Assembly (NCBI GenBank): GCA_002751075.1
Contig: NAOQ01000116.1
Coordinates: forward strand, 109,206 to 142,164
Direction of reading: 5' to 3'
Source: Ichthyophonus hoferi
Lineage: Eukaryota > Opisthokonta > Ichthyosporea > Ichthyophonida > Ichthyophonidae
DNA length: 32,959 bases
The notes below the pieces were generated by a model. The model saw only the letters and a list, made by a program, of their open reading frames with translations. It was not told the DNA's origin and did not search any database. Of this stretch, positions 12,901 to 23,365 are shown one piece after another. The translations under genes were made by a program, and so were the position numbers. Numbering within the stretch: position 1 is the first letter of the stretch; every line of letters begins with the position of its first letter.

Positions 12901-14860
12901 CATACGTCATACCGTCAATACACCACCACCTACACATCACATTAGCTTATCCAATGGAATTGATTATTCTTAATTATTTCTAATTAAAAACTTGCTTAAA
13001 ATTTGTTGCCATACAACATGCCTATACCCATCTTTTTAATGCATTATATATATATGGTTATAAGGCTGTTTGTTTATACTCACCGCAAGTGGATATTCAA
13101 TAGATGTCTTACTATGACTGCAATAAAATATAGACTATCAACATAATATCACATACATACTAATGTAATATAGCATAATAACGTACAATAACATACATAC
13201 TCAAGATAAAATAAATAAGCACATTCCTCCAATCACAATCACTTACCGGCCTTACAGAAATGAGGGTAGTTGCTATCACCCAATGCCAATAGAGTATAGC
13301 TAATATGACTGAGATTTTGATTGGTTCCCATCCCGATCCATTCAAAGAAATCGGAGGCATCAGTGGGTGGAGCCCCATCTCCAGTGGTTGAACAGAGCAC
13401 GAGAACGACCTGTGATTGGAAGGATAGAACAAGACAAAATAGTAAGAATAATAAGAAGGATAGTAGGTGATATTCCTCCAATCTTATCCCATAATATGAA
13501 AAGAGGATTTATTGTCTATGAGATATATTAAACTATTAGAATGCCAGACAAACATATATACATTTATCATAGTCCTTTAATAAACCATTCACCTATCACA
13601 TAATTTCAATAAGGGTCGAATACCCCTTAAACCTTCTATTTCAGTACCCACAAAAAAGAACAAAATATAACAAACAAATCCCAACGCATATGCATGTACA
13701 TATATATAGCATATAGCATATGCATACAACTTATACCTATAACCGTTATCTTTACCTTCTCCTTAGACCAGTCTATACCAGCATGATCTTTCATATTAAC
13801 CAGTCTAGGTTGTAGCTGCAAACTAGGGAACAGCTTGGTAATGGCATCAAATGTCCTCTTGGCCAAATCCTCAGCAAAACCATACTCGGTACCATATAGG
13901 ACTAGAACCTGCCGACCTTCCTGTGTGTATGTCGGGTGGTAGATTCCATTATCGGCTGTAGATAGGGATAGGGTGATAGGGGTGAGGATAGTCATATGAC
14001 CATATGATAGGGGGATAGTATAGTAATACAACACTATGATAGTATGATGGTATAATAACATAGCAGTATAAGAGTATAATTATAGTAGAGGAGAGGTGTA
14101 ATATAATAATATAATGGCCAATAGAAGTAATAGTAGAAGAAGATATGTATATGAATATAGGTATATGTGGGCTGCAACACTCTCTTGAAATGTGGTAATC
14201 ACATTACTGTGTACAGTATGATACAAGGAGACCGGAAGGAATGGAATAGGTTGGATGGAGTTCCACAACTAGCAGTTATTATGCAATAGAGGGAGTAAGG
14301 TAGAGTGTAATTGAGGACAGGTGGATCCTGGTTATACTACTGTATCATAGATCTTTGACAGGTAATTAATATCTGTAATACTATTTCTGCTACCTCTACT
14401 TTTCTCTATCTAGTCCCTGTACTATTAGAAGTTTATTTAAACAATTAGGAAATGGACGTGGAAGTTAAATATCTTATATTCTATAGGAGGTGTTGAAATA
14501 GTAGACTGGGTGCTAACTGGACACTTTAAAGGTCGTTGGCTTGAGTGATCATATTATAAGGCAGATCTTATAAACGATGAGATAACCAGAACATGAATTA
14601 GTATTGTTAGTTAGACTGGTTAAAGATTAGCACTTCAAAGATCAATTCTTTGATAACCTAGCTAAGCAACATATCAACTAACCACTTCCACCATACTACA
14701 TACGACAAAGAGTTAACCTACCCTTTTTGGATGTATCAGGTCCCCCGGTTACATCACTATTGATGAAGAAGGCATCAATGTTGGTGTTGCTCTCTTCCAC
14801 AGGTTGTACCATGAAGTAGAAGGTAGCAACAATGCCACCAAAGACCAACCACCAAAACAT
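5006..14860 (-). CDS. Membrane-anchored NADPH diflavin reductase (cytochrome P450 reductase / CysJ class), 15 exons, complete
   Basis: The joined exons give 2019 nt, 672 residues plus stop, close to the 677-residue human POR. Order: N-terminal hydrophobic anchor (residues 2-18), FMN flavodoxin domain (about 60-220), FAD/connecting domain (about 231-470) and NADPH domain (about 480-672). Electrons run NADPH to FAD to FMN to a partner such as a P450. Key motifs: [10 protein letters not shown] (67-76) and [11 protein letters not shown] (154-164) for FMN, RYYSISS (413-419) and GVCSTQL (446-452) for [14 protein letters not shown] (484-494), [11 protein letters not shown] (591-601) and VCGD (623-626) for NADPH, and a C-terminal DVWA whose Trp would stack on FAD. 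Every exon boundary keeps frame; phases are 0, 1 and 2. The anchor and length favour a P450 reductase role. Parts of the FMN and FAD domains look closer to CysJ or methionine synthase reductase, so the paralogue is open. The start is the first Met before the anchor; an upstream exon is possible. Confidence 0.9.
7720..12046 (-). CDS. Reductase exons 6-12: FAD-binding and connecting domain, start of NADPH domain
   Basis: Exons, in gene order: 11964-12046, 11697-11792, 11322-11418, 10119-10215, 9213-9321, 8376-8498 and 7720-7923. Intron phases between them are 0, 0, 1, 2, 0 and 0. Exon 7 carries [11 protein letters not shown], like the YQPGDALG of CysJ. Exon 11 carries [10 protein letters not shown] for FAD. 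Exon 12 carries GVCSTQL and the GPGTGVAPF loop. The intron between the exons at 11322 and 10215 contains the assembly gap. For exon 11 I chose the acceptor at 8499-8500 because it restores phase 0 and removes a frame clash at a nearer AG. Confidence 0.87.
10516..10986. other. Assembly gap (471 Ns) inside a reductase intron
   Basis: A run of N lies in the intron between the exons at 10119-10215 and 11322-11418. The exons on either side join in frame (phase 1) and match the family without missing residues, so the gap probably hides only intron sequence. The intron is 1106 bases as assembled. Confidence 0.97.
11041..11066. repeat. ATGAT microsatellite beside the gap
   Basis: About five copies of ATGAT lie 55 bases right of the N run. 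Together with a later ATT run at 11551-11575, such low-complexity sequence may explain why the assembly broke here. Confidence 0.8.
12358..14860 (-). CDS. Reductase exons 1-5: membrane anchor, FMN-binding flavodoxin domain and linker
   Basis: Exons, in gene order: 14722-14860 (ATG at 14860; anchor [18 protein letters not shown]), 13756-13955 (FMN phosphate loop), 13247-13409 ([12 protein letters not shown] and [16 protein letters not shown]), 12814-12892 and 12358-12464. Intron phases between them are 1, 0, 1 and 2. The exon 4 donor is the uncommon gtgcgc. The segment after the anchor is short and polar, as expected for a cytosolic domain tethered to a membrane. The LALGD..Y..FC pattern resembles CysJ and methionine synthase reductase more than animal POR. 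Confidence 0.87.
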
Positions 14861-16536
14861 ATTGAAAAGTGGGACCTGATAGTAGAAAAGGGTATGGAGA
14901 TGTGAGAAGCCGGCTATCTTGAGGATAAGTTTGTTATGAATTAGAGCCGGAAAATAAAAAAGAATAAGTTGGTAAAGTTATGTTTGATAAACATGGGCAA
15001 GCACTTCTAAGTCCACTTTTCTCTCTTGATTTTCTTTTTGGCATATTCAATCCAATAATACCAAGATGAGTTCAAGAGAAGGCCGTGGTGTCTGAACTTG
15101 GCTTAATTAAAATGATAACAAATAACTCCCAGAACATGTTATGATACTTAGATTTGACATAGAAAGAATGCAGAATGCAAGAAAACGACCCCCAAATGGC
15201 CAGTTAGTGCTATAATAAAACACGTTTATAAATAAGGTTAGTACTGATGCTATAAGTATTCAAAGCCTTTTATAACTTTGACCGTTTACAATGGTGCTCA
15301 CCAAATTAGCTTAGGAAAAGATATTTCTGTGTGTAGTAATTAAAAAAATATGATAACAATAATAACAAAACATATACTATTAAAATGCTATAAAGATGTT
15401 AGTATCAACAACAACAACATATCCTACAAGACAAACAACACTACTAACTTACTAAATGGCTTACTTTTTCAAAACTCAATCTTGGCAGGGGGCCTATTGT
15501 TCTATTTGATCTACAAGCAGGGAGAATTGCAAGACTGATATAAAGCCAGTAATAAATAGATTCATGTTTTCCAAACATTTATACCACTCATATGAATTGA
15601 TTCATGTTATGTTCTCGGCATATTGATATTTCATTTGCCACAAGATTCTGTTTTGTTATAGATTGCGGTTTAATTTTTTGTTGAATTGTATTATAGATTG
15701 CAGTTAATCGAAAACATAAACCAACAAATGCATATATTAAAATTAATCGTAGATGCTAATCAAAAAACTTTAGGTAATCATGTCGACACTTTATTGGCAG
15801 TAGTACATTGCCTCTATATAATCTAACACAAAAGAGCAAAGTAGATTTTTACAATAATTCCGTTTCAAGTTCTCATTGGAAAACTAAATCTATCAGATCA
15901 TTCTGCTGGAACATTGCAAAAAATAAATAAACGAAGTTTAATTAACAAAATGTTGTAGTAGTCTACTATTTTAAAGCTTATGATGTGTAAGAACATATAT
16001 TGTATACGCAAATGAAATGCAAATACTACATAATATTTAGAGTTGACTTGGATCAAAAACAAAGAATAATAAGGGAAATAAAAAGACAGCAATAAATAAC
16101 GGAGCCTTTCCGAGTACATATATATTACTACATTATTATTTAATTACCTATTTCAATATAGGCAAGCTTATTTCTCTCTTTTAGGAATTATAATAAATAG
16201 ACAAATTTGGCAATTAAAAATACAATAATTGAAGATCTTATCTACTATTGGCTCTCTACCAAACAATATTCAACGAATAATTTCATTCCGTTTTGATGCA
16301 TTTTAATGTTTCAGGCACTCTTCATTTTTTCTTTAGTACATTTTCTCATCAAGCTGAATAACAAACAATACCATTTAACCACAGGTATTGTAATATGTTA
16401 ATAATTTTTGTGTTGTTTTGGTGCATTTCGGGCAGATCTCTTGTAATTTATTTAATGGGTTATTTCAACGATAATGTGATATAGCCTAGTGGTCACTAGT
16501 GGTTACTTGTATAATAGTGCCTGGTTAAGTTTATCA

Positions 16537-17392
16537 TATATTTGCAAGCCTGTGAGTTAAAACTCAAAGAGCCACTATTATAAAATATTTGTTTAATCTA
16601 CTAGACTAATGTGAAATGATATTACTGGATCGCTTATCTCATACTGATATTACTAGCGAGCCGGACTCATATTGTGAAATGATACCGGGTCGCTTATCTC
16701 AACTAATTTAATGGATTTTGCATTAATAAAACTTTTTAAAATTTATTCTAATACCAAAACTTACCAAAGGTATGGGTGGGTACAAAACCAGACAGTTACT
16801 GTTATTTATTTATCTGGCTGTTTCTGTTGAGAGTAGAATTCAACTATGCGGAAAAATATTGCATAGAATATTGTTAGGAATATTAAGTAGAAACAGAAGC
16901 GTTCTTGTAACCCATATTCGTTTAAGAGGAGAGGAAATATCAAATTAAGGGGCGTTTGGATGTATCCCTTTCCATACACGAGTACAGATATGAGATAAGA
17001 GTATTTTTATTATATTTTCAAGCCTGTGACTTGAAACTCAAAGAGCTGCAGTGTTTAAAATATTATTTTTTAATGCTATGGACTAATTTAATTGATCTTT
17101 CATTAATGCCATTCTTTAAAATTAATTCTAATACCAAAATTTATCAAAGGTATGGGTATAAAGCAGATAGTTATTATTATATATTTATTTGTTTGGCTAC
17201 TTTTGTTGCTAGAGTAATATTTAGCTACGCGCAAAAATCTTGCATAGAATTTTATTGGGAATAGTAAGTAGAAACAGAAGCATTCCTGTAACCTATATTC
17301 ATTTAGAAGGAGAAGAAATAGAAAATTAAGGGGCGTTTGAATGTATCCCTTTCCGTACACGGAGTAGAGATATGAAAAGACGTATTTTGATT
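16537..17392. repeat. Diverged tandem repeat, two units
   Basis: Unit A (about 16537-17011) and unit B (about 17012-17392) share their whole course: a start like TTCAAGCCTGTGACTTGAAA, a middle with TCTAATACCAAAA and AAAGGTATGGGT, GTAGAAACAGAAGC, and an end with GGGGCGTTTG.ATGTATCCC. Unit A is longer because it holds an imperfect direct repeat of about 60 bases around GTGAAATGATA and CGCTTATCTCA. The units differ at many positions, so the duplication is old. No coding capacity is credible. It may be a short nonautonomous element, but I found no inverted ends or target-site duplication. Confidence 0.75.
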
Positions 17393-20300
17393 ATTAAAGA
17401 AGTTGGCAAAATTTTTCTTAGGCTGGATCCTTAATTAATGAGTTATCAGATCTGGACCCCAAAACATGTTATCTGAAATAACCTGCAGTCACAGAACCTC
17501 TACTATTGCCTGGTTCAATTATGAACGATCATCATTGGATTGCCATTTAACACCAATGGATTGCACCAACTATTTTTCCAGGCTAAATATGTAAAATAAT
17601 TACTAATAATATTAAACGATTATAGCTATATAAAGAAATACCCAAATTAATTAAATATTCCTGTTTTAGCAATTTTTATCATTACCCTATAGTCCTATTG
17701 GCGGAGGCAAATGTAGTTGGACTGTCGGAATTACTACATATATCAAAATACTCTTGTCCGTAAGATCCTATTCAAGATTAACACTGAATTCACACGTAGG
17801 ATTATTTAATACCATATTCTATATCAAGCTGACATTTTTGTATGTCAATTTGTAGATGCCAATATTCATTTCATTTCCACATATATTTTAAATAATTAAA
17901 CTGTAAAAATTCACAGGTTCATCTAGAGGAATATATAAATCGCTAATGAAATGACAATATATTTTTATACGCTTACTTACAAAACACCTTGCTTCAAGAT
18001 CATTTTATATTTATGCTTAGGATTCCAGTAAACGTAAATTATGGAAGTCATTATGTAAAAGTCGTGATTAATATCTGCTGAGATCTGTATTTCTAATTGG
18101 GGAATTGTGATCACAAGCACTTACGTTGTGAATTATAATTCCCGATTCTAGCATGTGTTCTTATAATTTAAAAAGTTCCAACGATTTCCAGAACACCAAG
18201 GGATGCGGCAACAACTACTTACTTGGTATCTCTAAATATAATATATCATAGACAACCTATTATATGTATATATTATTATAAGATATAGTTTTCTTTATCT
18301 AAGTAAGTTAATATGTAAGTAGATTAACTTATTAACTTTATAAAAAATATCAACAAGTGAAAATAGTGTAAAACTAGTACCTTGGTATATGATCAATGAA
18401 TATGGACTTGAATCAAACAGGAACATATTGTAATATATTGCACATAGAAAGCTATGATACATAAGAGTTTAAATGCTTGGCTTCATAATTGTAGCAAGTA
18501 TAAAAAAATACTGTCACTAGTGCTAGCATTCTTTATTGCTCTAAACATGCAAGCACGATTAGAGACAAAGATATATCTGAATAAACTAAACAATTAGTTT
18601 GTGCCTGATCTAAAAACATCAGAATTATTGCCTCAGTATTATTCATTCTCTAAACCAAATAATTTTTCAACAAGAATTGCAAAAGGAGTAAAATGTAATA
18701 CTCGGATATATCCATCCAGAACGAGCCTACATTCTGAACCAGCCAGACTCACTAATGGAGACACGAGACAAAGCCTATCTTTTCATTGAGTCTTCTGAAT
18801 CTACGAGAATATGCACTCATCTGTCATTCGACAAAAGGACGATTGCCAAGTACAGAATTACAACAACCCATCCAAAGATAGAAAATATTCACTCCTTTGA
18901 TAAAGACTGGACTTTTAATTTTCTTCAACAGGACGATAACCAGGGGTCATACCAATATTGTAATAATAAGGCCATTCTTATGAATCTTTTGCAATAACAA
19001 TAAAATATTTTCCATTCTTATTTTTGCTGAACAAAATTATAGTTCCACTAATACAATTATGTCTTTATTTATAATAAATCATTCCAATATTGAATCTTAA
19101 CTTTGATTTCATTGGTTCGATTGATTTAATAAACTTAAAAGTAAATTCAACTGGTAAAAATATATTTGAATCAATATCATTGGATAATTATTTGCAATGC
19201 TGGATGGTATTTGTGCAGAACTGTTAAACTGTAAAGGAGTAAAACACAATGAAATTGAATCACTCAGTCATGTTTTAATAACTTTGTAAATAATTAGATT
19301 TAGAAATATTTGAACAATTGTTTAATTTTCAGGTAAGCTATTGTCATGTACTAGTTTACCTTATAGGAAGATCATTTAATTACCAGGCTTCCTATAGGAT
19401 TAAGTTTGATTTTTCTGGTCCTATTGTACTGGTTCGATGTAACCTTGGTGGCATACGTGGTTATTCGGGTTCCGTAAATAAAGTAAAAATAGACCTACTG
19501 ATGGCGGAAGCCAAGAAAGAGTTTATTGCTCTTCTAATTCTAGATTGCTTGATGAAAGTAATTAGGTTTGCTATTCCCTCTGATTAGAGAGGTGGAGTTG
19601 ATTAAAAACAGCTTTTTAACAATAGCTGATAGTTATTACCAATTCATTTTATATAACATTTGTAATCCAACACAAACACAGGATTAAGTAAATACTCGCA
19701 TGTTCAATGTGTCTAATATGCGTACAGACACAAAGCAGTGATTGGAAAGGCAATTCATCTTATTAATAGCATCCAATTGAGGAGCATCAGAAATAAAACT
19801 ACAATCTAATCTCTCATTAGACTAATTAGAAAAGAATTTTCAATTTTTAGAACAACGAATAAATGTAGTAACAATAGTGAAGAATAATCTAATTAAGTAA
19901 TGCTTTAAGTGTTTGTGCTCACCTCCCACCCAATTTTCTGCTTAACCTAACTCCAATAAATAGATGAAGTTCAGAATAATTACAGTAAGTATACATTAAC
20001 TGCATTTAGCTAGATAAGACACCATAGTCTAACATTATGCGTCATTTGTGCAGATTTTCGCAGCAACCTGTACCTATATGGGATGATGCATGCAGTAAAG
20101 GGAGTTATGTTTTACATAATATAATTAATTAACATGATATTATAGTAGTGTTAACTATATTGCAATAAAGAGAGTTGGTAAGTAATACATATTCAAGAGG
20201 TGTATGGTATGGACCTCACTAGACATATCATTCAGTGTCTTCCGAATCATGGCATGGTTGGTAGTGATGTGGCATATAATCATAGATCTGACTTATTGAA

Positions 20301-20997
20301 AAAGCTCGTTTTAATCATTCATTTATGGTCCAATGCAACCATTGTATCATATTCATTATATTTCCTTACTTAGGTAATGTAATGGTTAGTATTCCATTGC
20401 AAATGTTGAAGAAAATAGGTACCAGTGCAGTTTCCATGATGATAGTGAATATAGATAGTTTATATATGGCATCTTTTAGGTGTGCAAATTAACAGCCATA
20501 TACTTCTACACTTTAATCCTTGCAGCAACCAGGGCCTCATTCCAACCCCCTAATACACTATGAAATAATAGAGTGTCACCAAATAAGTATATGAAATGAG
20601 TATCTAATAATATAACTGTAGATTGCTTGACGTGTTATAAAATGAACTTACTCCTTTGCTTAAAAATACAATTGAAAAGATAGACGAGTATACCGCCGAC
20701 AAACAATAGAAAATAAATACCACGGGCATAGGTATGCTGGTACTGTAGTCATAGCATATAGTATATAATTATTAACTGTGCATCTATTTGATGCGTGATG
20801 CCTTTTGCAAAAACATCTCCAGAATAGTCTTAACTAAATTACGGGCTTATCCAACCTGTCGGCACTAGACTAGTATACTGTTCATTCGAAACAAAATATA
20901 ATTAATAGTATCTACATATATAAAACATATACCCTCTCTATTTCTTTCCCGATAGCTATGTAATGTAATACATTGTATACGAGTCCTATATATGCCG

Positions 20998-21003
20998 TTT
21001 ATT
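20998..21003 (-). terminator. Possible poly(A) signal (AATAAA) for POLR1B
   Basis: An AATAAA on the minus strand lies about 270 bases after the POLR1B stop codon. It is the nearest clear hexamer I noticed, but AATAAA is common by chance in AT-rich DNA, so this is weak. Confidence 0.3.
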
Positions 21004-21273
21004 CCTAGAATGCTTCGATAGCAAACTGAATGATAGTGGTAGTAGTAGTACCTATATGTGTACATAAATACATACAGGAGGTATATCCAGAGATACATTT
21101 AAGACATAAATACTATATATTATACAAGATGGTAACAGTAGGGCAAAGTTCTGATCTCTGGTCTATGCATAATTGCAGTAACACTAACACTCACTGCATA
21201 TTAACCAAATCACTTACTCGACACTACCTACATCTCGTCTGAATGAATTAACCTTAGTCTATTTATCTGCTAT

Positions 21274-23365
21274 TTACTTGACTTCCAAAGTAATGCGAAT
21301 GTTCATAGCAAATAGTTCAGCGGCAAGGTAGCGGAACACAAAGGGAATAGAAACAGTAGAGATTCCCTTGCTGGAGTCACAGGTCTTACAGATTACACGG
21401 TTCTGTAGGGACATAAAGACAGTAAGATACAATATATGACTTAAAACAGCTGCATCTACCATATGGTCCTGATAACATAGGCAGATTGACTAAATCCATA
21501 AAAAATAACAATAAGTAGAGTTTAGCTTAGGAGTAAAAGACCTCTGTGTGTAACAGGATTGACAGACGGGATTATATAGTGGATTGGAACATTATTATTT
21601 TGGTTTTAATTTGATTATCACCTTGCTATTATCTGCTACAGTCCAAACTAAATGATAAAGTCAACGCCACACATACTGGATTTGACATACACATTTACGA
21701 GTTTAATCAGACGTTCTTGTTTTCATTCTATTGTATCATTCATTAAGATCTATCCTGATCCAATAAAAATCATTGATGGAAAGATTCTATAATTATATAA
21801 CTAATTAAAATAGATACTATTGGGTAGCTTAATAACATAAGTACACTGTACTCAGACAGTACATAATGAACATGGGTCCCATCATCAAAAACAATTAAAC
21901 GCTGTATTCACACCCTTACTATGGGTCATATATTATAAACACTATCAATTCTAATTATCTTGTCAAAGATAAGTTTATTATAGCAACGTTTTATAAAAAA
22001 AACAATTTAAAAGATATTAATATATTAGTCAAATAACTTTATTGGCAGTAAAAGTACCAATGAAAAGTACCGTATAGGCACTTGATCCAATAATATTTTA
22101 AAAAGTTTCTATACATAGCAACCAAGTATATAAATAACTACCCAATCATACATATCAATCGAATAAGAGGAAGCATGTATAAGCAGGAAATATATAAAGT
22201 GTGTAGTGACATACCTTTTTGGACAGGTTATGGTCCACCTCCACGAGGGGTGAGAGGATACTACCACAAAGTGTGCACACGTTACACTGTGAGAGCACGG
22301 CCTACCATTAGTTTTGATTGATGGAAAGAGGGTCCAGGGACAACTACCATAGCAACACAACTAATAAATACAATAAAAAGGTCACAATAAGTCCATAGCT
22401 GTACATAAATACACAGTCCGGCCTTAACAATTGATCGGACACCTATATCAGGTCATATTAAGATAGATCAGCCTGTGTTGTGCATGCACACGACTAATTA
22501 CTGAAACCTTGGTCCATCTAAAATACCCCAATCCTTAGGCTACAAAGTAATTTATAGTTAAGATTAGTTAGTCTATATATGGTATACTATGAAGATCTAT
22601 TTCTGACACAAGACCAATGAACGTAATTCTGTAAAGACTAATTAGGGGTCTTTCTTGTTTTCAATTGTATTCTCTGCATGCAATTGTCAACTGTTTTCTA
22701 ATATCAAAGAAATCATAGCTACAATATAGCCTGATATTAACTAAATTAACAATAGCCAGTGACGTGTGCAGCTTCAATCAATTAATTAATATTACCCACA
22801 TATAGATATAGGTTAGCACTAATTATCTACTCAAAATATTTAATGTAGCATTAATTAATTAATTATCATTGACCAATCACGGATATCTTACCACTGAGGC
22901 ATCAGAACAATGGAAGAGACGATCGTGTAGAAGGTAAGCTGTACCATGTGCCAATAGGGAATCACGCTCCATCTCACCCAATCGAATACCTCCAGCACGC
23001 TTACGACCCTGTGTTCCATTGGTTGTTGTTCATTAAGATATCAAGAATATAATCAATACTCAAATATGATTGGTCTATGATGACCTGGAGAGAAACAAAA
23101 GCCAATAAAAAGTGCAAGAAAAATATTATAATATAGATATAGACCAATAGCCTTATAATGTCAAACGCTAGAATAGATGAGGTCAGATGGACAGGTGGTA
23201 TTTTACAAAGAGAGAAATTTAAGGCAATTCATGCATACATGTATATATAAGGTAGATAGATATAGATATAGATATTGTATTGCTATAAACAGCAATTACC
23301 TTAACGGGTTGGTGAGTCTTAGGATCGATTGGTCCAGTGGTTCTCACTTGGAACTTATCTGAAAC
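21274..23365 (-). CDS. POLR1B: POLR1B exons: anchor, clamp and C-terminal zinc ribbon
   Basis: Exons, in gene order: 23300-23365 ([11 protein letters not shown]), 22892-23008 ([16 protein letters not shown]), 22215-22301 ([11 protein letters not shown]) and 21274-21402 (CKTCDSS, then [21 protein letters not shown] and stop). All introns here are phase 0. The four cysteines of the zinc ribbon are split between the last two exons. [10 protein letters not shown] resembles yeast KGRKRHGGIR more than the human sequence. Confidence 0.95.

Larger units (their letters stand above)
14876..21273. other. 6.4 kb intergenic spacer without a recognisable gene
   Basis: AT-rich, with frequent stops in all frames. 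From 14876 to about 16480 I see nothing definite except a good acceptor-like sequence directly left of the first reductase exon. A diverged tandem repeat occupies about 16537-17392. From 17400 to 18600 nothing is recognised. Two short plus-strand open frames, 18755-18997 (80 codons) and about 19333-19587 (85 codons, preceded by an acceptor-like TTTTCAG), match no family I know, so I do not call them genes. From 19600 to 21273 there is nothing clear apart from a possible poly(A) signal for POLR1B. CCAATCA-type motifs, common elsewhere in the window, are nearly absent here. Confidence 0.6.

Noticed and set aside
15002-15044. Minus-strand ATG reading MPKRKSREK as a candidate upstream exon of the reductase
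   Set aside because: No suitable donor follows in frame and the sequence has no family support.
16956-17360. Open frames of 85-102 codons inside the tandem repeat
   Set aside because: They are low-complexity, lie on both strands of a repeat, and are not kept between the two units.
18601-18997. Two overlapping short plus-strand frames, possible exon or gene remnant
   Set aside because: No family match, no supporting neighbour exon, and lengths reachable by chance. Kept only as a remark in the spacer entry.
19110-19450. GGTTCGAT sequences as tRNA B boxes
   Set aside because: No A box at a proper distance and no cloverleaf could be drawn.
19333-19587. Open frame after an acceptor-like TTTTCAG; a faint likeness to the RNase H end of a Copia-type element was considered
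   Set aside because: The likeness rests on a few residues and no other part, end or repeat of such an element is visible, so neither a gene nor a fossil element is called.
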